Notes under the pieces: model-generated
Told to the model about the DNA's origin: nothing
What the model saw: only the letters and a program-made list of their open reading frames with translations
Database searches by the model: none
Position numbers and translations under genes: made by a program
Assembly: GCF_002001175.1 (NCBI RefSeq)
Contig: NZ_MUNT01000005.1
Coordinates: forward strand, 62,001 to 126,000
Length of the DNA: 64,000 nucleotides
Reading direction: 5' to 3'
Source of the DNA: Rhodanobacter sp. C03
Lineage (GTDB): Bacteria > Pseudomonadota > Gammaproteobacteria > Xanthomonadales > Rhodanobacteraceae
Shown: positions 48,801 to 57,880 of the stretch, piece after piece
How the letters are laid out: each line of letters starts with the position of its first letter
Position numbering within the stretch: the first letter of the stretch is position 1

Positions 48801-49356
48801 CTACACCAGCGATGGCTTGCTGGTCGAAGACTGGTTGATCGACCTGCGCCACGACGGTGCCGGCCATCTGCGGCGACTCGAACTGCTCAGCGGCGCGCTG
48901 CTGGCCAGGGATGGAACCCTGCGCCACGAAAAATTGCTACCGGCATGGATCATCCATCTGCTGGCGAACGCCTGCGGGCTGGCGATGCAGACCCAGGTGA
49001 TCAGCGCCGATGTACAACCCACGCTGCGCGCACTGACACGTGAGGTCGCTGTCCAACTGCTCGACCAGTTGCTGGCCGCCCTGCGTGCCGGCATGCAGTC
49101 GCCATTGCCGATTGCCCGCAAGACTGCGTATGCGTGGCTGCAGGCCGCCAGCTCCGACAAGAACGCCGCTGCCGCGGCAGCCCTCTGCTACGAAGGCAGC
49201 GCCTTCTCTCCGGTGCCGGGCGAGCGCATGGAAGATCCCTGTCTCACCCGCGCGTGGCCGGATTTTTCGGCGATGCATGCAGGCGGTTTCGAGCACTGGC
49301 TGCCGCTGTACCAGGCGCTGATCGACGCTGTATTGCCGATGGAGGGCGCGGCATGA
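45862..49356 (+). CDS. recC: RecBCD exonuclease V, RecC subunit
   Basis: A 1164-residue subunit of the helicase-nuclease that repairs double-strand breaks and recognises Chi-like sites. Landmarks are LMVLHGNRLEDLRDLL at the start, VQSNGIAQWLKLAFA, the central FGISSLPQQTLEALTAL, and VCLLGMNDGDYPRRQTPLDF. The C-terminal part resembles an inactivated nuclease domain. The start is a GTG at 45862; no ATG in frame gives the conserved N terminus. The stop overlaps the recB start by four bases (ATGA). First gene of recC-recB-recD. Confidence 0.95.
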   Translation: MTASQPSPAAAPIEPGLMVLHGNRLEDLRDLLTAWLARAPLKPLENELMLVQSNGIAQWLKLAFARPVEAGGLGISAAIEVQLPGRFLWAAYRAVLGRDAVAATSPFDKSRLAWRLLRLIPQHLHEEDFAPLRDFLGNDPDWRKRHQLALRVADLFDQYQVYRADWLDDWEHGHDVLRDELRGSRAPISDEQRWQPRLWRLLLDDVGVAQRDQHRAGVHRTFLARAAALSERPAALPRRIVVFGISSLPQQTLEALTALARFSQVLLVVANPCRHYWADIIEDRELLKASRQRQAGKPGLPATPRYEDLHLHANPLLAAWGKQGRDYIRLLDAFDQADDYRQQFAAIDRSIDLFHDVGEDSLLHQVQQAILDLQPLPARRQPWHDVDASLRFHIAHNPQREVEVLHDQLLAMFEQAARDGTPLAPRDVIVMVPDIQTYAPHVQAVFGRLPADDPRRLPYSVADQSSRASVPLLVALEHLLALPESRFAVSDMLDLLDVPALRARFGLDQSGLPTLRRWIEDVGIRWGLDAAQKQSLELPALEQNSWRFGLRRMLLGYAVGDGESLDGIAPYAEVGGLDAALLGPLSLLLDRLEHYWQLLRTTATPAAWCEHLRALLNDFFDSGDDDDSVQLSRLHDALDAWHEACAEAGFASAVPLTIVREHWLQAIDESRLSQRFMGGAVSFGTLMPMRAIPFRVVCLLGMNDGDYPRRQTPLDFDLMAQTGHSRPGDRSRREDDRYLFLEALLSARDALYISWVGRSARDNSTLPPSVLVGQLRDYLATGWCRDGTPSDDHEAGVQLLAALTTEHPLQPFSHRYFGADDDARLFTYAHEWQQAHRVAPESANSSALTPWQPDSALSLEQLQRFLRKPVAYFFNQRLKVYFTEATDDVLDDEPFALDGLQRYGATRAVLHAAIDPAVMTDPDNAITHATQRLHDEGLLPPGGFGAALQAEIAEQAHALALAWRDACLHWPLTDDTHELRYTSDGLLVEDWLIDLRHDGAGHLRRLELLSGALLARDGTLRHEKLLPAWIIHLLANACGLAMQTQVISADVQPTLRALTREVAVQLLDQLLAALRAGMQSPLPIARKTAYAWLQAASSDKNAAAAAALCYEGSAFSPVPGERMEDPCLTRAWPDFSAMHAGGFEHWLPLYQALIDAVLPMEGAA

Positions 49357-52300
49357 ATCGCCCCGCCCCGCTCGACCCGTTGCAGTTGCCCTTGCACGGC
49401 ACCCGATTGATCGAAGCCAGCGCCGGTACCGGCAAGACCTGGACGATCGCCGCGCTGTACCTTCGCCTGGTGCTCGGCCACGGCGACAACGCCACCCCGC
49501 TGCTGCCGCCGCAGATATTGGTGATGACCTTCACCAAGGCCGCCACCGCCGAATTGCGCGAGCGCATCCGTACCCGCCTGGACAAGGCGGCAGCGGCGTT
49601 CCGCGGTCATGGCCCCGCCGACGATTTTCTTGCTGCCCTGGTCGCAGCCTATCCCGACTTGAATGCTCGCGCCCGCGCCGCGCGCCAACTGGAGCTGGCC
49701 GCGCAATGGATGGATGAGGCCGCCGTGCACACCATCCATGGCTGGTGCCAGCGCATGCTCAGCCAGCACGCGTTCGACAGCGGGCATGCGTTCGTGCAGA
49801 ACGCCACCAGCGACGAAAGCGAGTTGCTGGCTGAGGCCGTACGCGATTACTGGCGCCGGCAATTCTTCACACTCGATCGCAGCGACGCCGAACAGATCAC
49901 GCGACTGTGGGCGAACCCGTGCGAATTGCAGCAGGACGTGCGCCCCCTGCTGCGCCAGCCACTGGAAAACCTGCGGCTGGACGGCCATGCGCTGCCGGTG
50001 ATCACGGATCTTGCGGCGACGATCGCGGCCACGCTGATACCGTTGCGCGAAGCTCGGCAGCATGCCCGCGCGCTGTGGCTCGCCGATGCCGAGGCGATCG
50101 CGGCCTTACTCGACACCGCGATACAGGCGAAGGCGCTCAGCGGCACCACCTACAAGGCGGCACAGTTTCCCGACGACATGGCAGCGCTGCGTCAGTGGGC
50201 AGCCAGCGGCACCCCGTGCGACGAGAATATCCTGCAACGCTATGCGCAGCGCAAGCTCAGCACCGCGACCAACAAGAACCGGACCACGCCGGAACATCCT
50301 GCCTTCGCGGCGATTGACCGGCTGCTCGACGCGCAGCATGCCAGCGAGATGCTCGGGCCGCTGATTCTCGCCCATGCCGTGCCATGGATCGCCAGCCAGC
50401 TGGAGGCCGCCAAGCAGCGGCTGGCCCAGCTCGGTTTCGACGACATGCTCAAACGCCTGGACCAGGCGCTGCACGGCCGCCGTGGTGCCCAGCTGGCGCA
50501 GACCATCGCCAGTCAGTATCCGGTCGCGCTGATCGACGAATTCCAGGACACCGACCCGCTGCAGTGGCGCATCTTCCAGCGCATCTACGGCGAGCGGAGT
50601 GAGACCGGCCTGCTGTTGATCGGCGATCCCAAGCAGGCGATCTACGGTTTCCGTGGTGCCGACATCCACACCTATCTGCGCGCGCGCAGCAGCGCCGTCC
50701 AGCCGACCTGGACACTCGACACCAATTACCGTTCCACCCAGTCGATGGTGGGGGCGGTCAATCGCGTGTTCGGGTTTGCCGAGCAGCATCCGCAAGGGGC
50801 TTTCCTGTTCGGCAAGGGCGAACAGGGACTGCCATTCCTGCCGGTGCACGCGAAAGGCCGCAAGGAACGTCTGCAACTGCATGGCCAATCCATGCCTGCG
50901 CTGCAACTGGCGGTAACCCCCGACGCCACCTTGATCAGCAAGAACGCCTATCGCAAGATGATGGCCGAACATGCCGCGTCGACCCTGGTGCAATGGCTCG
51001 ACGCGGCCAGCCACGGCGACTGCGGTTTCGTGGCCGCGGATGGCCGGTTCAGTGCACTGGTGCCCGGCGACATCGCGATCCTGGTGCGCACCGGCACTGA
51101 AGCCACCGAGATGCGCAACGCGATGCAATCCCGCGGGCTGGCCAGCGTCTACCTGTCCGATCGCGACTCGGTGTATGCCTCGCCCGAGGCACGCGACCTG
51201 CTGCTGTGGCTGCACGCCTGCGCCGAACCCGGCTCCGACCGCGCGATGCGCGCTGCGCTGGCCACACCGACGCTGGGCCAGGACTATGCCGAGCTCGACC
51301 GGCTCAACCTGGACGAATCGCACTGGGAGCATTGCGGCGACCGTTTCCGTCAACTGCACGACGGCTGGCTGCGTCACGGTGTGCTGGCCATGCTGCACGA
51401 CCTGCTGCACCTGTTCGACCTGCCGGCGCAGTTGCTGAGCCGTGCCGATGGCGAGCGAGCGCTGACCAACCTGCTGCATCTGGCCGAACTGTTGCAGCAG
51501 GCAGCCACGACGCTGGATGGCGAACACGCCTTGATCCGTCACCTCGCCGCGCAGATCGATCTGGCCGATGACCACCAGGCCGACACCGCCGACGAGAAGA
51601 TCGTGCGACTGGAAAGCGAGTCCGCCCTGATCAAGGTGGTGACCATCCACAAGTCGAAGGGGCTGGAATATCCGCTGGTGCTGCTGCCGTTCGTATGTAG
51701 CCTGCGCGAGCTGAAGCAGGACGACAGCTTCGTCTGGCATGACGATGACACCCAACCGGCGCTGGATCTACGTCCCTCCCACGCGGCCTTGGAGCAGGCC
51801 GACCGCGAACGCCTGCAGGAAGATCTGCGCCTGCTGTACGTGGCACTGACCCGTGCCCAGCATGCTTGCTGGCTGGGCGTCGCCAATCTCAAGGACGGCC
51901 AGAAGAAGACCTCGGGATTGCACAAGTCCGCGTTCGGTTACGTGCTGTCTGGCGGCGAACCGATCGAGGAAGCCGCATTTTCCGAACGACTCCATCTGTT
52001 GCAACATGGCCATCCAGACATCCATATCGAATCGCTGCCAGCCAGCGCCGACAGCCGACGCTACCAGCCCACTACCACGATCCTTCCCACCCGACCGGCA
52101 CGCGATTACCACGGCGCACCGATCGAGCCGTGGTGGATCGCCAGCTACAGCGCACTGAAAGTCGCCGAGGCTGAATCCAGCACGCGCCAGCAGGCGCCGG
52201 AAACCGCGCAGCAGGATGTGCTGGCTGAGGCCAGCACCGAACGACCGGACCATCCCGCGCCAACCAGCCTCGATCTCGCCCCGAGCATCCACAACTTCCC

Positions 52301-53033
52301 GCGTGGCGCCGAGCCCGGCACCTTCCTGCATGGCTTGCTGGAATGGGCAGCCGACGAAGGCTTCGCCACCTGCGCCCATGCAACGCCTGAACTGGAAAGC
52401 CTGATCGCCCGACGCTGCCAGCGCCGCGGCTGGCAGGCATGGATCAAACCATTGGCGGCATGGCTGCCGGCCTTCCTCACCACACCACTGCGCCTGCCCG
52501 ACGGCAGTCACACGGCGTTGGCCGAGTTGACCGATACGAACGCCTACCGCGCTGAACTGGAATTCTGGTTTGAGGCGCATCGCGTGGACACCCTCGCGCT
52601 GGATCGGCTGGTCACGGCGCACACGCTGGATGGGCGGCCGCGGCCAGCGCTGTTGCCCGATCGCCTCAACGGCATGCTCAAGGGTTTCGTCGACCTGATC
52701 TTCGAGCACGACGGCCGTTATTTTATCGTCGACTACAAATCCAACTGGCTCGGTAGCGAAGCTTCCGCCTACAGCACCGAGGCGATGCGCGACTCGATAC
52801 TGCACAGCCGCTACGAGCTGCAATACGCGATCTACACGCTGGCGCTGCACCGGCAACTGCGCGCGCGCCTGCCGGATTACCGCTATGAGCAGCACATCGG
52901 CGGCGTGCTCTATCTGTACCTGCGCGGCGTCGATGGCGACGGTCATGGCGTGCACAGCGAGCGCTTGCCATACGCGCTGATCGACGCGATGGATCGGCTG
53001 TTCGCCCAGGGAGGATCGCCCGATGTCGCATGA
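49353..53033 (+). CDS. recB: RecBCD exonuclease V, RecB subunit
   Basis: A 1226-residue 3'-5' helicase and nuclease. Walker A is EASAGTGKT with K28, and further SF1 helicase motifs include MTFTKAATAELRERI, LIDEFQDTDPLQWRIF, GDPKQAIYGFRGADI and VVTIHKSKGLEYPLVLLP. The C-terminal RecB nuclease has D1114 (FVDLIFE) and the D1127/K1129 pair in VDYKSNW, so it should be active. ATG 49353 is confirmed by the conserved N terminus. It overlaps recC by 4 bp and recD by 11 bp. Confidence 0.96.
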   Translation: MNRPAPLDPLQLPLHGTRLIEASAGTGKTWTIAALYLRLVLGHGDNATPLLPPQILVMTFTKAATAELRERIRTRLDKAAAAFRGHGPADDFLAALVAAYPDLNARARAARQLELAAQWMDEAAVHTIHGWCQRMLSQHAFDSGHAFVQNATSDESELLAEAVRDYWRRQFFTLDRSDAEQITRLWANPCELQQDVRPLLRQPLENLRLDGHALPVITDLAATIAATLIPLREARQHARALWLADAEAIAALLDTAIQAKALSGTTYKAAQFPDDMAALRQWAASGTPCDENILQRYAQRKLSTATNKNRTTPEHPAFAAIDRLLDAQHASEMLGPLILAHAVPWIASQLEAAKQRLAQLGFDDMLKRLDQALHGRRGAQLAQTIASQYPVALIDEFQDTDPLQWRIFQRIYGERSETGLLLIGDPKQAIYGFRGADIHTYLRARSSAVQPTWTLDTNYRSTQSMVGAVNRVFGFAEQHPQGAFLFGKGEQGLPFLPVHAKGRKERLQLHGQSMPALQLAVTPDATLISKNAYRKMMAEHAASTLVQWLDAASHGDCGFVAADGRFSALVPGDIAILVRTGTEATEMRNAMQSRGLASVYLSDRDSVYASPEARDLLLWLHACAEPGSDRAMRAALATPTLGQDYAELDRLNLDESHWEHCGDRFRQLHDGWLRHGVLAMLHDLLHLFDLPAQLLSRADGERALTNLLHLAELLQQAATTLDGEHALIRHLAAQIDLADDHQADTADEKIVRLESESALIKVVTIHKSKGLEYPLVLLPFVCSLRELKQDDSFVWHDDDTQPALDLRPSHAALEQADRERLQEDLRLLYVALTRAQHACWLGVANLKDGQKKTSGLHKSAFGYVLSGGEPIEEAAFSERLHLLQHGHPDIHIESLPASADSRRYQPTTTILPTRPARDYHGAPIEPWWIASYSALKVAEAESSTRQQAPETAQQDVLAEASTERPDHPAPTSLDLAPSIHNFPRGAEPGTFLHGLLEWAADEGFATCAHATPELESLIARRCQRRGWQAWIKPLAAWLPAFLTTPLRLPDGSHTALAELTDTNAYRAELEFWFEAHRVDTLALDRLVTAHTLDGRPRPALLPDRLNGMLKGFVDLIFEHDGRYFIVDYKSNWLGSEASAYSTEAMRDSILHSRYELQYAIYTLALHRQLRARLPDYRYEQHIGGVLYLYLRGVDGDGHGVHSERLPYALIDAMDRLFAQGGSPDVA

Positions 53034-55083
53034 TGCCGTGTTCGAGCTGCTCGACCAGGCCGTCGCGACGCAACGGCTGCGACCACTGGATATCGCGCTG
53101 GCGCGTTTCCTCGCCGAACGCGATGGCGATACCGCACCGGGCTTGCTATGGCTGGCCGCCCTGCTCAGCCGCCAACTCGCCGATGGTCATCTTTGCCTCG
53201 ACCTTGAGGCATTGCCTGCACTCGCTGACGAGCAGGATTGGCCATCCGGCTGGCGGCCGTTGTTGCGCGCGATCACCGAAAATCCCGCAGCACTGTCCAG
53301 CTCGCCGCTGGTCGCCGATGGCCACAGCGGCCATCCGGCTGCCGCACCGCTGGTGCTCGACGGCACGCGACTGTATCTGCGCCGCTACTGGAATCACGAA
53401 CGTCAGGTGGCCGCTGCGATCCGTGTACGCCTGACCCTGCCGCAAGCTGTGCCCGAGCAGCTCGCGGACGAACTGACCCGGTTGTTCCCGACACCCTGTA
53501 GGAGCGACTTCAGTCGCGATGCTCCCGGTGTCAGCCAAACAGAAAGCATCGCGGCTGAAGCCGCTCCTACAAATTCAACACCCGACTGGCCGAAGATCGC
53601 CTGCGCGCTGGCGGCGTGCGGCGCATTCACGGTGATTACCGGCGGCCCCGGCACCGGCAAGACCACCACGGTGGTACGCCTGCTTGGTCTGCTGCAGACG
53701 CTGCAACTGCGCCAGCACGCACGTCCCTTGCGGATCCGGCTGGCCGCGCCCACCGGCAAGGCCGCAGCGCGCCTGAACGCATCGATCGCCGCGCAGATCG
53801 CCCAGCTCGACGTGGACGACGCTACCCGCGCCGCGATTCCCGCCGAGGTCGTCACCCTGCATCGCCTGCTCGGCGCGCGACCGGATACCCGTCGCTTCCG
53901 CCACGACCGCGGCAATCCGCTGCATCTGGATCTGCTGGTGGTCGACGAGGCCTCCATGATCGACCTGGAAATGATGTCCGCCGTACTCGCCGCGCTGCCT
54001 CCAACGGCGCGACTGATCCTGCTCGGCGACAAGGATCAACTCTCCTCGGTGGAAGCAGGCGCCGTACTCGGCGACCTGTGCCGCCGCGCCGAGACCGGCC
54101 ACTACAGCGCGAGCACGGCTGACTGGCTGTGCGAAACCACCGGCTCCGACATTCGTGCCTTCGTCTGCGCTGACGCGCAGCCGCTGGATCAGCAGCTGGC
54201 GATGCTGCGACACAGCCATCGCTTCGGCGACAGCAGCGGCATCGGCCAGCTCGCACGCGCCGTGAATGCCGGCGACACCGACCGCGTGCATGCCTTACTG
54301 GCCACACCGTCGACCGACCTTGCGTGGCTGCCCGTCAGCCAGCGCATGCAGCTGGCCGAGCTGGCCATCGATGGTGGCAACGTGCATCTTTCGGTCAATG
54401 ACGGCAGCACGATCCATCACGAGCGAGCCGTCGGCTATCGCCACTATCTGGAACTGCTGCGACGCGAACGCCCTGCTTCCGCCATCGATGCCGCCGCGCA
54501 TGACCACTGGGCACGCGACGTGCTGCAGGCGTTCAACCGCTTCCAGTTGCTGTGCGCGTTGCGCCAGGGGCCGCACGGTGTGGAAGGTCTCAACCAGCTG
54601 ATCGCCGACGCGCTGCATGCGCAGGGACTGATTGAGAGCAGTCATGGTTGGTACGAAGGGCGGCCGATCATGCTCACCCGCAACGACTACAGCCTCGGTC
54701 TGGCCAATGGCGACGTCGGCATCTGCCTGCGCCTGCCGGACGAGCGTGGCCACTTGTGTCTGTCCGTGGCGTTTCTCGCCAGCGCCACGGCAGGTTCGAC
54801 CAGCAGCACGCGGATCCGCCATGTCGTGCCCGCGCGCCTTGGCGAGGTCGCCACGGTCTACGCGATGACCGTGCACAAATCGCAGGGTTCGGAGTTCGAG
54901 CACACCGCGCTCGTACTGCCCACCGAAGCCAGCAACGTACTGACCCGCGAACTGCTCTACACCGGCATCACCCGCGCCCGTCGCTGGTTCAGTCTGCTCG
55001 GCAGCGAGGCCATCGTCGACCTCGCCACCCGCCAGCGCACCCGTCGTTACTCAGGGCTGGCCGAGCGGCTATCCAGCAATTGA
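53023..55083 (+). CDS. recD: RecBCD exonuclease V, RecD subunit, with an in-frame REPIN
   Basis: A 686-residue 5'-3' SF1 helicase subunit. Walker A is GGPGTGKTTT with K213. Walker B is LLVVDEASMID, followed by LLGDKDQLSSVEAG and the late motif MTVHKSQGSEFEHTALVLP. Residues about 159-183 are encoded by a REPIN (53498-53570) lying between the N-terminal domain and the ATPase core. The frame stays open through it (…CRSDFSRDAPG…ESIAAEAAPTN…). The protein is longer than E. coli RecD (608), partly for this reason. The insert falls at a domain boundary, so function is probably kept. ATG 53023 overlaps recB by 11 bp. Confidence 0.94.
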   Translation: MSHDAVFELLDQAVATQRLRPLDIALARFLAERDGDTAPGLLWLAALLSRQLADGHLCLDLEALPALADEQDWPSGWRPLLRAITENPAALSSSPLVADGHSGHPAAAPLVLDGTRLYLRRYWNHERQVAAAIRVRLTLPQAVPEQLADELTRLFPTPCRSDFSRDAPGVSQTESIAAEAAPTNSTPDWPKIACALAACGAFTVITGGPGTGKTTTVVRLLGLLQTLQLRQHARPLRIRLAAPTGKAAARLNASIAAQIAQLDVDDATRAAIPAEVVTLHRLLGARPDTRRFRHDRGNPLHLDLLVVDEASMIDLEMMSAVLAALPPTARLILLGDKDQLSSVEAGAVLGDLCRRAETGHYSASTADWLCETTGSDIRAFVCADAQPLDQQLAMLRHSHRFGDSSGIGQLARAVNAGDTDRVHALLATPSTDLAWLPVSQRMQLAELAIDGGNVHLSVNDGSTIHHERAVGYRHYLELLRRERPASAIDAAAHDHWARDVLQAFNRFQLLCALRQGPHGVEGLNQLIADALHAQGLIESSHGWYEGRPIMLTRNDYSLGLANGDVGICLRLPDERGHLCLSVAFLASATAGSTSSTRIRHVVPARLGEVATVYAMTVHKSQGSEFEHTALVLPTEASNVLTRELLYTGITRARRWFSLLGSEAIVDLATRQRTRRYSGLAERLSSN
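53498..53570. repeat. REPIN, copy 4, inside recD
   Basis: Left arm GTAGGAGCGACTTCAGTCGC... and right arm ...GCGGCTGAAGCCGCTCCTAC. The left hairpin has the GACTTCAGTC form of copy 3, while the right has the GGCTGAAGCC form of copies 1 and 2. The whole unit is read through in frame. Confidence 0.9.
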
Positions 55084-55132
55084 GTTCGTCATGACTGCAC
55101 CCGTAGACATTTCGCCTGTCTGGATCTCGCAG

Positions 55133-55549
55133 TCACCAGCAACTGCCGTTGTTGGTAGTGCCGGAGGAAGACTTCGCCCCAGTATTGGTGATGGAAAGGT
55201 TGTTGCAGTCATCCATGACTTGGCCACCCACGGGAGTTGCTACTGCGGTGAACGCCTGCGCGCTGCTGCCTGCCGAATCCGCTGAAATGACCGATGTCAC
55301 CAAGTAATAGCCTTTCTCGGAAGGTGCCGGATCTGGATATCCGATATCCGTCAGCGCACCGTATTCGTTGTTGGTTGCATAGAACCGCTCCTGCGCATTG
55401 GCAATGCGCAGAAGCAACTCCTGAGCGTCCACCCGGCGGGTACGGTGCGCATAGCGTCCGTACGCCGGTATCGCGATGGTCGCCAGGATCGCGATGATCA
55501 CCACCACAATCATCAGCTCCAACAAGGTAAAACCATATGTTCGTGCCAT
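55133..55549 (-). CDS. pilE: Type IV pilin-like protein PilE (minor pilin)
   Basis: A 138-residue type IV prepilin. Leader MARTYG is cut before F+1, followed by FTLLELMIVVVIIAILATIA with the conserved E+5 and the hydrophobic assembly helix. The C-terminal domain has two cysteines (DDCNN and the final SCW) that could form the D-region disulfide. Minor pilins of this type prime pilus assembly with PilV, W, X and Y1. ATG 55549 gives the right leader length. Last gene of the operon, ending 50 bp from the convergent recD stop. Confidence 0.92.
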   Translation of the reverse strand: MARTYGFTLLELMIVVVIIAILATIAIPAYGRYAHRTRRVDAQELLLRIANAQERFYATNNEYGALTDIGYPDPAPSEKGYYLVTSVISADSAGSSAQAFTAVATPVGGQVMDDCNNLSITNTGAKSSSGTTNNGSCW

Positions 55550-55569
55550 GACCTGCCTCCTTGCCGGCT

Positions 55570-57849
55570 TTATTGATCGGTGTTCAGCTCCCGCCACGAG
55601 CGACGACGCCAGATCACATCGTTACCAGCAAGGACTCCACCACTATTCAAGGCGATCCCCGGAAAAACCAGCTTGCCGCCACCGATGATCGTGGCCACCG
55701 GCAGCATTCCGCCAGTCGGCAGATTGTTGACACGACCACCGACTGCCTTGTATCTGCTGACTGAACTCGCCCAGTTGGCTGGCCCCATTGAGAGTCCATC
55801 ATCCGCCCCGCCGGTCGCTGCATCGACAATCATCACCGCACCCTCATTACCCGTCGAGCAGCCATCGTTGTCGGGTATCAGTGTCGTGACCACGGCCCGA
55901 TTGGTGTCGAAAAGTGCGCCTGGAGTCACCACCACCTGCTCATCCGGAGCAATCAAATTGAAGTACCAACCCGCGCGGTTGGCCGGCACCGGATAATTCG
56001 TCAGACCGCGGTATGTTTCACCACAATGGACACTGCCGGAATTCAGCTCTGTCAGCATTTGTTGCACCAGGCGTGCAGTCCCATAAACCGTGTCATCGAG
56101 ATCACGAATGCCATACACGGATTGCACTCCCCTTGCATGGCTGCCGTCCATCGCAAGGTATTTCCCTGTGCCGAAAACCACGATGAACCGATGGGTCGCC
56201 GGATCGGGGAACAACCGCGGCATCACGGTAATCGGTTGCATCCCTTGCGTCGTTGGTTGATAGGCCAACCTGACACTCCATCGGCTTGGGTCGGGACTGG
56301 TCAGGTCATAGCGCCACACGTTGCCGGCCAGGTCACCGGCAAACGCCACATCGTCAACCTGGTCGTTGTTGTAATCACCCAGGACCGGAGACGACAGGCC
56401 ATTGCTGGCCACGCCGGTGATATCGGTCGGAGTTTTGAGCTCATCGATCAGTGCACCCGTTTGCGCATCCAACAAGAACAGCGCGCTATAACTGACCGCC
56501 GGCGCGCCATCGGCGGACGGAACATTTCCAGAGCTGCAGCGGATCGGTTGATCCGACTTGCTGCAATCGGGGGAATAACCACCCGGTACCAGCACCACCC
56601 ATTTGCCGTTCGCAAGACGGCCAATATTGGGCTGGCCAAAGGTGTAACCCAGATCGGCCGGATCACCACCCGGATCCGTGCCACCTGCGCCGTTGGACGA
56701 TGAAGCAACCACCGGCATGTCGGCATTGAACTCCCACAACACCTTGCTGCCGGTATTGGCCACGTTCACGCCATTCGCGTCTGCTGGGTTGGGGTCGGTA
56801 ACGTCGAGCGCAAACACACCGCGCCCACCACCACCCAAGCTTCCCACTAGGAGGGTGTGCCAACCTGCCGATGTCTTTGCCGGCATGGTGGTCGATGCAT
56901 CGAAAAACACATCACGTGTTACTGGCGTGGCATCCACCGTCGGCGTGAAGGTGAAAGAGGCCCTGCTAGTCAGGTTGCCGAGATTGGCATAGGCCGAACG
57001 CGGCACATAAGCCCAGAGTTCCCTGCCCGAAGTAGCGGTATTGCTGCCGTCTATATTCTGCGTAGCGTCGAACGCATGCAGCATGCCGTCGTTCGCACCC
57101 ACATAGACAACCGGGGTACGGTCAGCCTGATCTATGGAGAACCGCTCATAGCTGACATAGTCCGTACCCATTGCCGGTGTCGCTGCCGCCACTGTCTCCG
57201 GGGCCGTGGTGCCATTGGCAAGTGGTGGCCAGACATTGCGATAACCGGCGGCAGGATGGGATACATAAAGGGCCTGTGATCGGATGATCGCACCGAGCAG
57301 CGTGCTTCGCCTGCGCATCGTGCCATTGGCTTCCGATGCCCTGTCACCGCGGAGCCAGTCGATTCGAGTCTGTCCCGTGTCGTAGGTGGAATCCATGCTG
57401 GCGGGTGTCATCACGAGGCCTTGCGCGGCCGTATCCAGGTTGTCGAATGCCCTGAACTCCAGGCCATGACCGAAACTTCCATCGACATTGAACCTGGCGG
57501 TCAGGATCACGCGATTGGCGGGTGCCAGGGCATCGAGTCTCGCCCCCACGCTCCATGCCAGATCGCCTTGGGTACCATCCGAAGCCAGCTTGAATGCATC
57601 CAGCACACCACTCCAGTCAAGCGAGCTGTAGCCGGTATGGAACGCCAGGGTTTTACCATTCAACACCGTGGCACTGAGGCTGCTGGTCACAGCACCGATC
57701 GGAGCCGAAGCAGGCACGCTGCTGGACACCAACACCGGCGCGCCCGATGAACCGGCGTGCGCCGATACCGGCAACCCGCCGATCTGAAACAGCAGGAGAA
57801 CCGGAAACCACAACGCGCCGGACAAGTCGAAAAGATGGCGACCACGCAT
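55570..57849 (-). CDS. pilY1: PilY1-like type IV pilus tip/assembly protein, short form
   Basis: A 759-residue exported protein with signal peptide MRGRHLFDLSGALWFPVL...SAHA, an N-terminal beta region of about 230 residues, and the PilY1 C-terminal beta-propeller. The propeller contains VVYVGANDGMLHAFDA and the calcium-binding loop DYNNDQVDD followed by FAGDLAGNVWRYDLT. It lacks the long N-terminal part with the von Willebrand A domain seen in full-length PilY1 proteins of over 1000 residues. ATG 57849 begins the signal peptide. It lies between pilX and pilE in the minor-pilin operon. Confidence 0.9.
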   Translation of the reverse strand: MRGRHLFDLSGALWFPVLLLFQIGGLPVSAHAGSSGAPVLVSSSVPASAPIGAVTSSLSATVLNGKTLAFHTGYSSLDWSGVLDAFKLASDGTQGDLAWSVGARLDALAPANRVILTARFNVDGSFGHGLEFRAFDNLDTAAQGLVMTPASMDSTYDTGQTRIDWLRGDRASEANGTMRRRSTLLGAIIRSQALYVSHPAAGYRNVWPPLANGTTAPETVAAATPAMGTDYVSYERFSIDQADRTPVVYVGANDGMLHAFDATQNIDGSNTATSGRELWAYVPRSAYANLGNLTSRASFTFTPTVDATPVTRDVFFDASTTMPAKTSAGWHTLLVGSLGGGGRGVFALDVTDPNPADANGVNVANTGSKVLWEFNADMPVVASSSNGAGGTDPGGDPADLGYTFGQPNIGRLANGKWVVLVPGGYSPDCSKSDQPIRCSSGNVPSADGAPAVSYSALFLLDAQTGALIDELKTPTDITGVASNGLSSPVLGDYNNDQVDDVAFAGDLAGNVWRYDLTSPDPSRWSVRLAYQPTTQGMQPITVMPRLFPDPATHRFIVVFGTGKYLAMDGSHARGVQSVYGIRDLDDTVYGTARLVQQMLTELNSGSVHCGETYRGLTNYPVPANRAGWYFNLIAPDEQVVVTPGALFDTNRAVVTTLIPDNDGCSTGNEGAVMIVDAATGGADDGLSMGPANWASSVSRYKAVGGRVNNLPTGGMLPVATIIGGGKLVFPGIALNSGGVLAGNDVIWRRRSWRELNTDQ

Positions 57850-57880
57850 GACTCGAATACTCCGTTTCGATGGATCTCGC

